DNA from: Arcticibacter sp041902385
GTDB lineage: Bacteria; Bacteroidota; Bacteroidia; Sphingobacteriales; Sphingobacteriaceae
Assembly (NCBI RefSeq): GCF_041902385.1
Contig: NZ_CP169244.1
Coordinates: 682,001 to 746,000, forward strand
Direction: 5' to 3'
Length of the DNA: 64,000 nucleotides
Both the position numbers and the translations under genes were made by a program. Numbering within the stretch: position 1 is the stretch's first letter; every line of letters begins with the position of its first letter. A model generated the notes under the pieces. That model did not search any database and had not been told where the DNA came from. It saw only the letters and a list, made by a program, of their open reading frames with translations. Shown here in pieces: positions 33,318 through 41,371 of the stretch.

Positions 33318-34649
33318 TTATAATGCAGGGCCAGTAGCTCCTGTAGAAACAGGCGTGCGGCCTCTTAATCTTCCCGTCTTCATCAGGCCATCATAATGGC
33401 GCATCAGCAAGTGACTCTCGATCTGCTGAAGCGTATCAAGGACTACTCCGACAAGAATCAACAAAGAAGTACCGCCGTAGAAGTGAGCAAAGCTGCTGTT
33501 CACGCCAAGTACGATTGCGATAGACGGAAGGATTGCAATGATAGCCAGGAATACAGATCCGGGAAGAGTGATTTTCGAGATCACAGCGTCAATATAATCA
33601 CCGGTTACTTTACCCGGCTTAATTCCAGGAACAAAGCCTCCGTTCTTCTTCATGTCGTCAGACATTTGAACAGGATTTACAGTGATCGCTGTGTAAAAGA
33701 AGGTAAAGGCTATAATCAAAATTGCGAAAGTCAAATTATAAGCCACAGATGTGTAATTCGTGAGAGCAGTTAAAACGGGCCCCTGCGCACCAGGGAAAAA
33801 CTGTCCTACACTCATCGGAATAAACATCAGAGCCTGCGCAAATATAATTGGCATTACACCTGCCGCATTCACTTTCAACGGAATGTACTGACGCACCCCT
33901 CCGTATTGCTTGTTGCCCACGATCTTCTTGGCATATTGCACCGGGATCTTTCTAACCCCCTGCACGATAAGGATCGTGAAAATAACAACGAAGAACAGTG
34001 CTACAATCTCAACGATAAAGGGGATGATACCGCCACTTCCTGTCAACCGGGAGTCAAGCTCCGCAATGAACGCACCGGGAAGCTGCGCAATAATTCCAAC
34101 CATGATAATGAGTGATATTCCATTACCAATTCCTTTATCCGTAATCTTCTCACCTAACCACATCACAAACAAAGTACCAGCGGTAAGTATCACCATCGAA
34201 GTGATAGAGAACAAAGGCTCCCCAAGCATCTTAGCATCGGGAGTAATTTGCGTCCTCACATACCCAACTGCCTGTAGCAAAGTAATTGCAACGGTAAGAT
34301 AACGTGTAATCTGATTCAGCTTCTTTCTTCCACTCTCCCCCTCCTTTTGCATTTTCTGGAAAGTAGGCACAGCGATGCCCAGCAGCTGAACAACGATAGA
34401 TGCAGAGATGTAAGGCATAACGCCTAAGGCAAATATAGAAGCCCGGGCGAAGGATCCCCCGGCAAACATATTCAACAATCCCAGGAGGCCTTCTCTGGCA
34501 TGATTCTCGAGAGCTACTGGGTTGACTCCCGGCAATACAATAAATGAGCCAATACGGTAAATTAAAAGAAATAAGAGTGTGTTTAAAATACGCACTCTTA
34601 AGTCTTCAATTTTCCAGATATTGGAAAGGGTAGTGAATAACTTCTTCAT
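33318..34649 (-). CDS. secY: Preprotein translocase subunit SecY
   Basis: Pore subunit of the Sec translocon in the inner membrane, 443 residues with ten predicted membrane helices. The first helix and plug follow WKIEDLRVRILNTLLFLLIYRIG. Other family segments are GVMPYISASIVVQLL, GIGNGISLIIMVGI and the C5 loop with RKIPVQYAKKIVG, which contacts SecA and the ribosome. It lies 3 nt after rplO. Confidence 0.98.
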   Translation of the reverse strand: MKKLFTTLSNIWKIEDLRVRILNTLLFLLIYRIGSFIVLPGVNPVALENHAREGLLGLLNMFAGGSFARASIFALGVMPYISASIVVQLLGIAVPTFQKMQKEGESGRKKLNQITRYLTVAITLLQAVGYVRTQITPDAKMLGEPLFSITSMVILTAGTLFVMWLGEKITDKGIGNGISLIIMVGIIAQLPGAFIAELDSRLTGSGGIIPFIVEIVALFFVVIFTILIVQGVRKIPVQYAKKIVGNKQYGGVRQYIPLKVNAAGVMPIIFAQALMFIPMSVGQFFPGAQGPVLTALTNYTSVAYNLTFAILIIAFTFFYTAITVNPVQMSDDMKKNGGFVPGIKPGKVTGDYIDAVISKITLPGSVFLAIIAILPSIAIVLGVNSSFAHFYGGTSLLILVGVVLDTLQQIESHLLMRHYDGLMKTGRLRGRTPVSTGATGPAL

Positions 34650-34652
34650 TAA

Positions 34653-35099
34653 TTACAATTTAACAATAGCACCGCCTGCTGCTTCAATTGCTTTTTGAGC
34701 CGAAGCGGTAAAAGCATGAGCAGTCACTTCAAGTTTGCTTGTTACCTCACCTCTTCCGAGGACCTTTACCAGGTCGTTCTTAGAAACAAGACCATGCTCT
34801 CTCAGAGTATTAAAGTCAATGCTTGTTAAGCTAAACTTCTCTGCAAGGCTTTGTAAAACGTCCAGGTTGATCCCAACATACTCCACGCGATTGATATTTT
34901 TAAAGCCGGTCTTTGGAATACGGCGCTGCAAAGGCATCTGACCACCTTCAAAACCGACCTTCGAAGACGTGCCGGAACGAGACCCCGCTCCTTTGTGACC
35001 ACGGGTCGAAGTACCACCACGTCCGGAACCAGTACCCCGGCCAATACGCTTTTTATTCTTAGTTGAACCTTCTGCAGGTTTCAAATTACTTAAGTTCAT
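34653..35099 (-). CDS. rplO: 50S ribosomal protein L15
   Basis: Late-assembly large-subunit protein of 148 residues. The glycine-rich N-terminus (RIGRGTGSGRGGTSTRGHKGAGSR region) threads into the 23S rRNA, and the globular part contains FEGGQMPLQRRIPKTGF and the C-terminal VTAHAFTASAQKAIEAAGG. The order rpmD-rplO-secY is standard. Confidence 0.97.
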   Translation of the reverse strand: MNLSNLKPAEGSTKNKKRIGRGTGSGRGGTSTRGHKGAGSRSGTSSKVGFEGGQMPLQRRIPKTGFKNINRVEYVGINLDVLQSLAEKFSLTSIDFNTLREHGLVSKNDLVKVLGRGEVTSKLEVTAHAFTASAQKAIEAAGGAIVKL

Positions 35100-35101
35100 G
35101 A

Positions 35102-35281
35102 TTAAATACTTTCTACTGCTACAAGATGATTAATTTTCCTTACCATCCCGATAATAGACGGGGTAGCTTCCACTTCTACAGCCTGGTTGATCTTACCAAG
35201 ACCAAGAGCCTGCATAGTTCTCTTCTGGCGCTCGCTTCTGTCGATAACGCTTTTAATCTGAGTGATCCTGATTTTCGCCAT
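35102..35281 (-). CDS. rpmD: 50S ribosomal protein L30
   Basis: A 59-residue protein. MAKIRITQIKSVIDRSERQK and the family core TMQALGLGKINQAVEV are followed by PSIIGMVRKINHLVAVE. It lies between rpsE and rplO with gaps of 5 and 2 nt. Confidence 0.95.
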   Translation of the reverse strand: MAKIRITQIKSVIDRSERQKRTMQALGLGKINQAVEVEATPSIIGMVRKINHLVAVESI

Positions 35282-35286
35282 GATAC

Positions 35287-35805
35287 TTATCCGTTAAAAA
35301 CTTTACTAAGATCCACACCGCGTTGCTGTGCCACTGTATATGCATCACGCATCTGCGCTAATGCAGCTACCGTAGCCTTCACCACGTTGTGAGGGTTAGA
35401 TGATCCTTTAGATTTTGCTAATACGTTATGAACACCGGCACTTTCAAGAACCGCACGCATTGCACCACCGGCAATTACACCGGTACCGTTTGATGCGGGC
35501 TTAATCAGTACATAACCGCCGGAAAACTTTCCGTATTGCTCGTGAGGCACAGTTCCGTTAATCACCGGAACCTTCACCAGGTTCTTTTTAGCATCATCAA
35601 TGCCTTTCGCGATTGCCTCAGTAACTTCTTTTGCCTTACCAAGCCCGTAGCCTACAACTCCATTCTCGTCACCCACAACTACGATGGCTGAAAAACTGAA
35701 CGTACGACCACCCTTGGTCACCTTAGCAACGCGCTGTATGCTAACTAAGCGATCTTTTAATTCGATTTCGCTCGATTTTACTCTTTTTATATTGATAGTT
35801 GACAT
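35287..35805 (-). CDS. rpsE: 30S ribosomal protein S5
   Basis: A 172-residue protein at the mRNA entry site, important for decoding fidelity and helicase activity. The double-stranded-RNA-binding-like N-domain has LVSIQRVAKVTKGGRTFSFSA and VGYGLGKAKEVTEAI. The C-domain contains NGTGVIAGGAMRAVLESAGV and NVLAKSKGSSNPHNVVKAT. It lies between rplR and rpmD. Confidence 0.98.
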   Translation of the reverse strand: MSTINIKRVKSSEIELKDRLVSIQRVAKVTKGGRTFSFSAIVVVGDENGVVGYGLGKAKEVTEAIAKGIDDAKKNLVKVPVINGTVPHEQYGKFSGGYVLIKPASNGTGVIAGGAMRAVLESAGVHNVLAKSKGSSNPHNVVKATVAALAQMRDAYTVAQQRGVDLSKVFNG

Positions 35806-35817
35806 CTATTCTTCAGA

Positions 35818-36171
35818 TTAAAAATTCAGACCGCCTTCGCGTGCACCCTCAGCGAGTGACTTAACACGTCCGTGATACAAATAACCATTTCTGTCAAACA
35901 CCACCTGAGTGATACCTGCAGCTACGGCCTTCTCTGCTACAAGTTTACCGACAGCCTTAGACTGCTCAACTTTATTTCCTGTTGCTGTAAACTCTTTTGA
36001 TAAAGAAGACGCAGCTACCAGGGTCTTACCAGTAGTGTCATCGATAACTTGAGCATATATGCCCTTATTGCTTCTGTACACTGACAAACGAGGGCGTTCA
36101 GTAGAGCCAGCCAGTCTGCGTCTGATGCCTTTTTTAATTCGCTCTCTGCGAGATATTTTAGTTCCTGCCAT
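35818..36171 (-). CDS. rplR: 50S ribosomal protein L18
   Basis: 5S-rRNA-binding protein of the central protuberance, 117 residues: RRERIKKGIRRRLAGSTERP, LSVYRSNKGIYAQVID and the C-terminal FDRNGYLYHGRVKSLAEGAR. The neighbours rplF and rpsE are in the usual order. Confidence 0.98.
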   Translation of the reverse strand: MAGTKISRRERIKKGIRRRLAGSTERPRLSVYRSNKGIYAQVIDDTTGKTLVAASSLSKEFTATGNKVEQSKAVGKLVAEKAVAAGITQVVFDRNGYLYHGRVKSLAEGAREGGLNF

Positions 36172-36177
36172 GACTTA

Positions 36178-36735
36178 TTATTTTTTAGCTGCTGATTTAC
36201 CTGCTTTTCTTCTTAATGTCTCACCAACAAACTTGATACCCTTTCCTTTGTAAGGCTCAGGAGCACGCAGTGAACGAATCTTCGCTGCCACTTGTCCAAG
36301 TAATTGCTTGTCGATACTTTCAAGAATAATAGTCGGGTTCTTTCCCTTTTCAGCAGTGGTTGCTACTTTAATTTCTTTAGGTAATTCAAACACGTAGTGG
36401 TGAGAATAACCAAGTACTAAATCCAGGGTATTGCCAGTGTTAGTGGCACGGTAACCAACACCCACAAGCTCTTGCTCGAGCTTATATCCTTCAGTTACAC
36501 CCTTAACCATATTATTAATAAGTGCACGGTAAAGGCCGTGAAGAGCTTTATGACGCTTCTGGTCTGACGGACGGTTAACCTGAAGTTTACCATCTTCCTG
36601 AGAAACTGTGATGTCTCCGTCTAATTTCTGTGATAATTCTCCTTTTGGGCCTTTTACTGTTACTACATTCTCTGCAGAAACAGTAACAGTAACTCCTCCG
36701 GGGATTGCTATTGGGGCTTTTCCTACTCTTGACAT
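36178..36735 (-). CDS. rplF: 50S ribosomal protein L6
   Basis: A protein near the sarcin-ricin loop, 185 residues with two related domains. MSRVGKAPIAIPGGVTV opens domain one. Domain two contains ELVGVGYRAT and ends with the conserved RAPEPYKGKGIKFVGETLRRKAGKSA. It lies 6 nt from rplR. Confidence 0.98.
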   Translation of the reverse strand: MSRVGKAPIAIPGGVTVTVSAENVVTVKGPKGELSQKLDGDITVSQEDGKLQVNRPSDQKRHKALHGLYRALINNMVKGVTEGYKLEQELVGVGYRATNTGNTLDLVLGYSHHYVFELPKEIKVATTAEKGKNPTIILESIDKQLLGQVAAKIRSLRAPEPYKGKGIKFVGETLRRKAGKSAAKK

Positions 36736-36751
36736 GCTTTAATCCTCCTGA

Positions 36752-37150
36752 TTAATGTACGTAACATAATACTTCGCCACCAATGTTAAGGTTGCGCGCT
36801 TCCTTGTCTGTCATTACTCCCTTTGAAGTAGACAAAATCGCAATTCCTAAACCGTTTAATACACGTGGCATGCTGTCTACACCTGCATATTTTCTCAAAC
36901 CAGGCTTACTCACACGTGTAAGAGTGCGAATAGCAGGAACTTTAGTTACAGGATGATACTTCAGCGCAATCTTGATGATGCCCTGAGCATTGCTGTCCTC
37001 AAACTTATAGTTCGCGATGTAACCTTTATCAAAAAGGACCTTTGTGATTTCCTTTTTGAGGTTTGATGCAGGAATTTCTACAACCCTATGGTTGGCCTTA
37101 ATGGCATTCCTTACTCTTGTAAGATAATCTGCTATTGGATCTGTATTCAT
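36752..37150 (-). CDS. rpsH: 30S ribosomal protein S8
   Basis: Central-domain 16S-binding protein, 132 residues, and in E. coli the translational repressor of the spc operon. It shows DPIADYLTRVRNAIKANHRVVEIP, RVSKPGLRKYAG and the C-terminal signature GIAILSTSKGVMTDKEAR. The 141-nt gap upstream (to rpsN) is unusually long for this operon and holds a heptad-repeat hairpin. Confidence 0.98.
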   Translation of the reverse strand: MNTDPIADYLTRVRNAIKANHRVVEIPASNLKKEITKVLFDKGYIANYKFEDSNAQGIIKIALKYHPVTKVPAIRTLTRVSKPGLRKYAGVDSMPRVLNGLGIAILSTSKGVMTDKEARNLNIGGEVLCYVH

Positions 37151-37206
37151 TATTTGTTGTTTTTGGTAGTGGTATCCACCATCGGACCTGCTACCGGTTA
37201 ATATTC

Positions 37207-37288
37207 TAGTTGTAGGTGATAAGTTATAGGTAATAAGTAATATACGCCGCTCACGACGTATAACTTACTACTTATAACTTAAAACTCG
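37207..37288 (-). repeat. Inverted arrays of a 7-bp repeat between rpsN and rpsH
   Basis: The left array has period-7 units TAGTTGT, AGGTGAT, AAGTTAT, AGGTAAT, AAGTAAT. After a short GC-containing loop the right array has ACGTATA, ACTTACT, ACTTATA, ACTTAAA. The two arrays are inverted relative to each other and would pair over about 27 bp in the mRNA, with mismatches. The element ends 3 bp from the rpsN stop. Related elements lie at 39335-39415 and 49004-49089. Confidence 0.8.
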
Positions 37289-37291
37289 ATT

Positions 37292-37561
37292 TTACCAGCT
37301 TGCCTTCTTTACTCCCGGGATCTTTCCTGCAAGAGCCATTTCACGGAATGTAACACGTGAAATGCCAAACTGACGCATATATCCTCTCGGACGGCCTGTA
37401 AGCTTGCAACGGTTGTGCAAACGAACCGGAGACGCGTTCTTAGGCAATTTATCTAATTCAGCGTAATTACCTTCAGCTTTCAAAGCAGCTCTCTTCTCAG
37501 CATACTTGGCAACTAATCTGGCACGTTTTACTTCCCGTGCTTTAACACCTTCTTTAGCCAT
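37292..37561 (-). CDS. rpsN: 30S ribosomal protein S14 (long, zinc-free type)
   Basis: Head protein of the 30S subunit, 89 residues. It has MAKEGVKAREVKRARLVAKY, then SPVRLHNRCKLTGRPRGYMRQFGISRVTFREMA as the family core. The zinc-ribbon CxxC pairs of the short form are absent. Its start overlaps the rplE stop by 8 nt. The heptad-repeat hairpin begins 3 nt after its stop. Confidence 0.97.
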   Translation of the reverse strand: MAKEGVKAREVKRARLVAKYAEKRAALKAEGNYAELDKLPKNASPVRLHNRCKLTGRPRGYMRQFGISRVTFREMALAGKIPGVKKASW

Positions 37562-38120
37562 TATTTACTGTCTGATTTTTAAATGGTAAACCAAATTGCT
37601 TTAATAATTCCAGCGCTTCTACATCGTTTTTCGCCGAAGTTACAAAGGTAATATCCATTCCCATAATTTTGTTGATCTTGTCAATATTAATCTCCGGGAA
37701 AATGATTTGCTCAGATATACCTAATGTATAGTTTCCATGACCGTCAAAACCTTTATCGTTGATGCCCTTGAAATCACGGATACGGGGCAATGCTACAGAG
37801 ATCAAACGATCAAGAAACTCATACATCTGGCTATCGCGTAACGTTACCCGAACACCAATAGGCATTCCCTTACGAAGCTTGAAGTTCGAAATATCCTTCT
37901 TTGACTTCGCTGCTACAGCTTGCTGGCCAGTAATGGTGGTAAGTTCATTGATTGCATTCTCAATTAACTTCTTGTCGGTAGTTGCAGAACCAACGCCCTG
38001 GTTGATCGCAATTTTCTCAAGCTTTGGAACCTGCATTACACTCTTGTACTGGAACTTTTCCTTTAGTGCAGTGCGGATCTCCTGCTGATATTTTGATTTT
38101 AATCTTGGTACGTAACTCAT
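37554..38120 (-). CDS. rplE: 50S ribosomal protein L5
   Basis: 5S-rRNA-binding protein of 188 residues that touches the P-site tRNA. MSYVPRLKSKYQQEIRTALK, KLEKIAINQGVG, the SKFKLRKGMPIG-like NFKLRKGMPIGVRVTLR and the C-terminal DITFVTSAKNDVEALELLKQFGLPF match the family. The start overlaps the rplX stop by 4 nt. Confidence 0.98.
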   Translation of the reverse strand: MSYVPRLKSKYQQEIRTALKEKFQYKSVMQVPKLEKIAINQGVGSATTDKKLIENAINELTTITGQQAVAAKSKKDISNFKLRKGMPIGVRVTLRDSQMYEFLDRLISVALPRIRDFKGINDKGFDGHGNYTLGISEQIIFPEINIDKINKIMGMDITFVTSAKNDVEALELLKQFGLPFKNQTVNNG

Positions 38121-38461
38121 TGCTTGATTTCCTCCCCGGATTTTTTAGCGATTCTTACTAATTTGCCTTCAGCATTCTTTTGTCTGCCTACACGGGTTGG
38201 TTTGCCAGTCTTAGCATCAACAACCATCAGGTTTGATACATGGATAGGTGCTTCTTTTTTCACAATACCGCCATTCGGATTAGCAGCATTAGGCTTTGTA
38301 TGACGTGATACAACATTTGCCCCTTCTACTATAACCCTGTTTTCTTTTAGCAGTACTTCTAAAACTTTGCCCTGCTTACCTTTTGAGTCGCCGGCAATTA
38401 CCTGAACTAGGTCCCCCTTGCGGATCTTTAGCTTAGGCTGTGTATTCTTTTTCTTTTCCAT
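38117..38461 (-). CDS. rplX: 50S ribosomal protein L24
   Basis: Assembly-initiating large-subunit protein with a KOW motif, 114 residues. LKIRKGDLVQVIAGDSKGKQGKVLEVL is the KOW region, followed by VVSRHTKPNAANPNGGIVKKEAPIHVSNLMVVD. Its start lies 1 nt from the rplN stop. Confidence 0.98.
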   Translation of the reverse strand: MEKKKNTQPKLKIRKGDLVQVIAGDSKGKQGKVLEVLLKENRVIVEGANVVSRHTKPNAANPNGGIVKKEAPIHVSNLMVVDAKTGKPTRVGRQKNAEGKLVRIAKKSGEEIKQ

Positions 38462-38462
38462 G

Positions 38463-38831
38463 TTACAATACCTCCGGTGCTAATGATACAATTTTCATGA
38501 ATTGCTTCTCACGCAGCTCTCTCGCAACCGGACCGAAAATACGTGTACCACGTGGCTCGTCCTGATTATTTAGTAATACTGCTGCGTTGTCGTCGAAACG
38601 GATATAAGAGCCATCCTTACGTCTGATTTCCTTCTTTGTTCTCACAACAACTGCTTTGGAAACTGTTCCTTTCTTTACGTTTCCAGAAGGAATAGCACTT
38701 TTCACGGTTACAACGATCTTGTCACCAACAGAGGCATAACGCTTGCCGGTTCCACCCAGAACGCGGATTACTAAAACTTCTTTAGCACCGCTGTTATCTG
38801 CAACATTAAGTCTTGATTCCTGTTGTACCAT
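38463..38831 (-). CDS. rplN: 50S ribosomal protein L14
   Basis: Intersubunit-bridge protein of 122 residues. MVQQESRLNVADNSGAKEVL is the standard opening, followed by VGDKIVVTVKSAIPSGNVKKG and RGTRIFGPVARELREKQFMKIVSLAPEVL. Its first base coincides with the last base of rpsQ. Confidence 0.98.
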   Translation of the reverse strand: MVQQESRLNVADNSGAKEVLVIRVLGGTGKRYASVGDKIVVTVKSAIPSGNVKKGTVSKAVVVRTKKEIRRKDGSYIRFDDNAAVLLNNQDEPRGTRIFGPVARELREKQFMKIVSLAPEVL

Positions 38832-39085
38832 TACTTAGCCCTTTCTAATATTTCAACTAATCTCCAGTTTTTGTTCTTACTCAGCGGACGAGTCTCCATA
38901 ATCAACACAGTATCACCGATACCGCAAGTGTTGCTTTCGTCATGAGCCATAAATTTGGTAGTCTTGTTTACGAACTTTCCGTAGATCGGGTGCTTTACCT
39001 TCCTTTCTACTGCAACTACGATAGACTTATCCATCTTGTTGCTAACTACCAACCCGATACGGGTCTTTCTTAATTTTCTTTCCAT
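38831..39085 (-). CDS. rpsQ: 30S ribosomal protein S17
   Basis: Early-binding 30S protein with an OB fold, 84 residues. RKTRIGLVVSNKMDKSIVVAV, KHPIYGKFVNKTTKFMAHDE and GDTVLIMETRPLSKNKNWRLVEI are diagnostic. The stop overlaps rplN by one base. Confidence 0.97.
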   Translation of the reverse strand: MERKLRKTRIGLVVSNKMDKSIVVAVERKVKHPIYGKFVNKTTKFMAHDESNTCGIGDTVLIMETRPLSKNKNWRLVEILERAK

Positions 39086-39098
39086 TTCGACTCTAAAA

Positions 39099-39329
39099 TT
39101 ATTCAGTTTCAGAAGCGGACTGTGGTGCAGCAGCAGCTTCGGCCGCCTTACGCTTAGTCAATTCTGTATTCAAACGTGCGATATCTTTTCTCACCTTGCT
39201 GATACGAGATGGATTCTCGATGGCAGAAACCGTATGCGCAAATTTTAATTTAGTGAGATTGGCTTTCTCCTCGCTGATGCGGGCAACAATCTCTTCAGTT
39301 GATAGCTCTAATATTTCTGAGGTTTTCAT
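39099..39329 (-). CDS. rpmC: 50S ribosomal protein L29 with C-terminal extension
   Basis: Exit-tunnel protein where trigger factor and SRP dock. It has 76 residues against about 63 in E. coli. The two-helix core reads MKTSEILELSTEEIVARIS then KLKFAHTVSAIENPSRISKVRKDIARLNTEL. The extra C-terminal tail is Ala/Ser-rich (KAAEAAAAPQSASETE). The gap upstream to rplP is filled by a heptad-repeat array. Confidence 0.95.
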   Translation of the reverse strand: MKTSEILELSTEEIVARISEEKANLTKLKFAHTVSAIENPSRISKVRKDIARLNTELTKRKAAEAAAAPQSASETE

Positions 39330-39334
39330 CTTTT

Positions 39335-39415
39335 CTAAGTTCTAAGTTTTAAGTTTTAAGTTCTAAGTTCTAAGCAATTCACTTATAACTCATCACTTAA
39401 AACTCATCACTTCTA
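39335..39415 (-). repeat. Inverted arrays of a 7-bp repeat between rplP and rpmC
   Basis: On the plus strand the left array is a nearly perfect tandem heptamer: CTAAGTT, CTAAGTT, TTAAGTT, TTAAGTT, CTAAGTT, CTAAG. After a 6-nt spacer the right array reads ACTTATA, ACTCATC, ACTTAAA, ACTCATC, ACTTCTA. The right array stops exactly at the rplP stop codon and the left begins 5 nt from the rpmC start. The arms are complementary with mismatches, so the mRNA would form a long imperfect hairpin. It is the same family as 37207-37288 and 49004-49089. Confidence 0.85.
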
Positions 39416-39838
39416 TCATGCTTCTACGTAATCTCTACGTACTACGAATTTAGTCTGTACCGGTAACTTTTGAGCAGCTAAACGTAATGCTTCCTTAGCT
39501 ATTTCCAAAGGCACACCTTCAGCTTCAAAAATCATCCTTCCCGGACGAACTACCGCTACCCAATACTCGGGAGCACCCTTACCCTTACCCATACGTACCT
39601 CTGCAGGCTTCTTGGTAACAGGCTTGTCAGGGAAAATACGAATCCACACCTGGCCTTCACGCTTCATATAACGTGTAACGGCGATACGTGCAGCTTCGAT
39701 CTGACGGCTGGTGATCCAGGCAGGTTCCAGCGATTTTATTCCGAAAGAACCAAATGCAAGTTCAGCACCACGGGTGGCTAAACCTTTCATTTTGCCCTTC
39801 TGCATTTTTCTGAACTTCGTTCTTTTTGGCTGTAACAT
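39416..39838 (-). CDS. rplP: 50S ribosomal protein L16
   Basis: A protein close to the A site and L7/L12 stalk base, 140 residues. LQPKRTKFRKMQKGKMKGLA, AWITSRQIEAARIAVTRYMKR and RMGKGKGAPEYWVAVVRPGR are diagnostic family segments. It is preceded by rpsC and followed by the heptad-repeat element that begins at its stop. Confidence 0.98.
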   Translation of the reverse strand: MLQPKRTKFRKMQKGKMKGLATRGAELAFGSFGIKSLEPAWITSRQIEAARIAVTRYMKREGQVWIRIFPDKPVTKKPAEVRMGKGKGAPEYWVAVVRPGRMIFEAEGVPLEIAKEALRLAAQKLPVQTKFVVRRDYVEA

Positions 39839-39880
39839 CTTTTTCTGTATTTATATCGTTAAACGATGTCTCAAAATCAA

Positions 39881-40732
39881 TTATCTGTTCCCACGGTTTT
39901 GCTGACCACCGCCACGGTTCTGGCCGCCACGATTTTGTCCACCACGATTCTGACCTCCGCGGTTCTGACCACCTCTTCTGTCGCCACCACCTCTTCTGTC
40001 ATTACCACCTCTCCGGTCTCCTCTTTCTCCACCGTTGAAAGATGCAGCGCCTTCGCCTCTACCCCTTACACCGGTAGTCTGTCCGATGTTCGGAGAAAGA
40101 TCGCGTCTGCCATAAACTTCACCTTTACAGATCCACACTTTAACCCCAATCTTACCATAAGTAGTAAGGGCTTCAGCAAGTGCATAATCGATGTCAGCAC
40201 GAAACGTATGCAGAGGAATTCTTCCTTCCTTGTATTGTTCTGTACGTGCCATTTCAGCTCCGCCCAAACGACCAGAACACATTACTTTGATACCTTCTGC
40301 GCCAATTCGCATGGTAGAAGCAATCGCTGTCTTCATCGCACGACGGAATGAAATTCGCGCTTCAAGCTGCTTAGCTATACCTTCAGCAACTAACTGCGCA
40401 TCGAGTTCAGGACGCTTGATCTCGAAGATATTGATCTGAACATCTTTCTTGGTCAGTTTCTTCAACTCTTCCTTGATCTTATCCACTTCCTGGCCACCCT
40501 TCCCGATCACAATACCCGGACGGGCAGTATGAATCGTTACAGTGATACGCTTCAAAGTACGCTCGATCACTAGCTTAGCTACACCGCCTTTAGCAATACG
40601 AACTGACAGGTACTTACGAATCTTCTCGTCCTCAACTAATTTATCGGAGTAGTTGTTGCCACCGAACCAGTTAGAATCCCAACCTTTGATGATTCCTAAT
40701 CTGTTACCTATTGGATGTGCTTTTTGTCCCAT
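39881..40732 (-). CDS. rpsC: 30S ribosomal protein S3 with Gly/Arg/Gln-Asn repeat tail
   Basis: mRNA-entry-channel protein with helicase activity. At 283 residues it is about 50 longer than E. coli S3. MGQKAHPIGNRLGIIKGWDS opens the protein. The KH domain (about residues 60-110) contains PGIVIGKGGQEVDKIKEEL, and the C-domain has MRIGAEGIKVMCSGRLGGAEMA. Residues about 235-283 are low complexity: DRRGG units followed by four copies of GGQNR. The tail is in frame with no break and should be a basic disordered RGG-like segment. It lies 6 nt after rplV. Confidence 0.97.
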   Translation of the reverse strand: MGQKAHPIGNRLGIIKGWDSNWFGGNNYSDKLVEDEKIRKYLSVRIAKGGVAKLVIERTLKRITVTIHTARPGIVIGKGGQEVDKIKEELKKLTKKDVQINIFEIKRPELDAQLVAEGIAKQLEARISFRRAMKTAIASTMRIGAEGIKVMCSGRLGGAEMARTEQYKEGRIPLHTFRADIDYALAEALTTYGKIGVKVWICKGEVYGRRDLSPNIGQTTGVRGRGEGAASFNGGERGDRRGGNDRRGGGDRRGGQNRGGQNRGGQNRGGQNRGGGQQNRGNR

Positions 40733-40738
40733 TTCTCC

Positions 40739-41101
40739 TTAATTAGTTTGTGTTTCAAGATTCTTGCTGTCAACTACCAGAGTGACGTGGTTTGAACGCT
40801 TGCGAATTCTGTATCCACGGCCCTGGGGCGCAGGCCTAAGCCTTTTTAACTGACGACCACCATCTACAAACACTGTTTTCACAAACAACTCATTGTCTTC
40901 AGGACGCTGGCCTTCGTTCTTTGCTTCCCAGTTCTTTATAGCAGATAATAAAAGTTTCTCAACTTTCTGGGCAGCTTCTTTATTTGAATATTTTAAAATA
41001 TACAGAGCCTTCTCAACACGCTCACCACGAATCAGGTCAACAACCAGTCTCATCTTACGAGGTGAGGTAGGGCAATTATTTAATTTTGCTACTGCTTCCA
41101 T
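40739..41101 (-). CDS. rplV: 50S ribosomal protein L22
   Basis: Exit-tunnel protein of 120 residues whose beta-hairpin lines the tunnel. NNCPTSPRKMRLVVDLIRGE, the helix ALYILKYSNKEAAQKVEKLL and the hairpin PAPQGRGYRIRKRSNHVTLVV are clear. It is 3 nt after rpsS. Confidence 0.98.
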   Translation of the reverse strand: MEAVAKLNNCPTSPRKMRLVVDLIRGERVEKALYILKYSNKEAAQKVEKLLLSAIKNWEAKNEGQRPEDNELFVKTVFVDGGRQLKRLRPAPQGRGYRIRKRSNHVTLVVDSKNLETQTN

Positions 41102-41104
41102 TAC

Positions 41105-41371
41105 TTATTTTTTCTTTTCAGCGTGACCTCTAAATGTTCTGGTTGGAGCAAATTCTCCCAACTTGTGACCAACCATATTTTCAGTTACATAAACCGGAAT
41201 AAACTTATTTCCGTTGTGTACTGCAAATGTATGACCTACGAAATCAGGAGAAATCATGGACCGGCGTGACCAGGTTTTGATTACCGACTTCTTGTTGGTT
41301 TCGTTCATAGAAAGCACTTTGCTCTCCAGATTATGATCAATATAAGGGCCTTTTTTAATTGAACGAGCCAT
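41105..41371 (-). CDS. rpsS: 30S ribosomal protein S19
   Basis: Head protein of the 30S subunit, 88 residues. MARSIKKGPYIDHNLESKV, WSRRSMISPDFVGHTFAVHNG and the signature VTENMVGHKLGEFAPTRTFRGH are present. The start shares one base with the rplB stop. Confidence 0.98.
   Translation of the reverse strand: MARSIKKGPYIDHNLESKVLSMNETNKKSVIKTWSRRSMISPDFVGHTFAVHNGNKFIPVYVTENMVGHKLGEFAPTRTFRGHAEKKK

Noticed and set aside
39866..40351. A 161-residue open frame on the plus strand, rich in Thr/Ser
   Set aside because: It is antisense to rpsC, and the repeats come from the Gly/Arg tail of S3. No start signal or homology.
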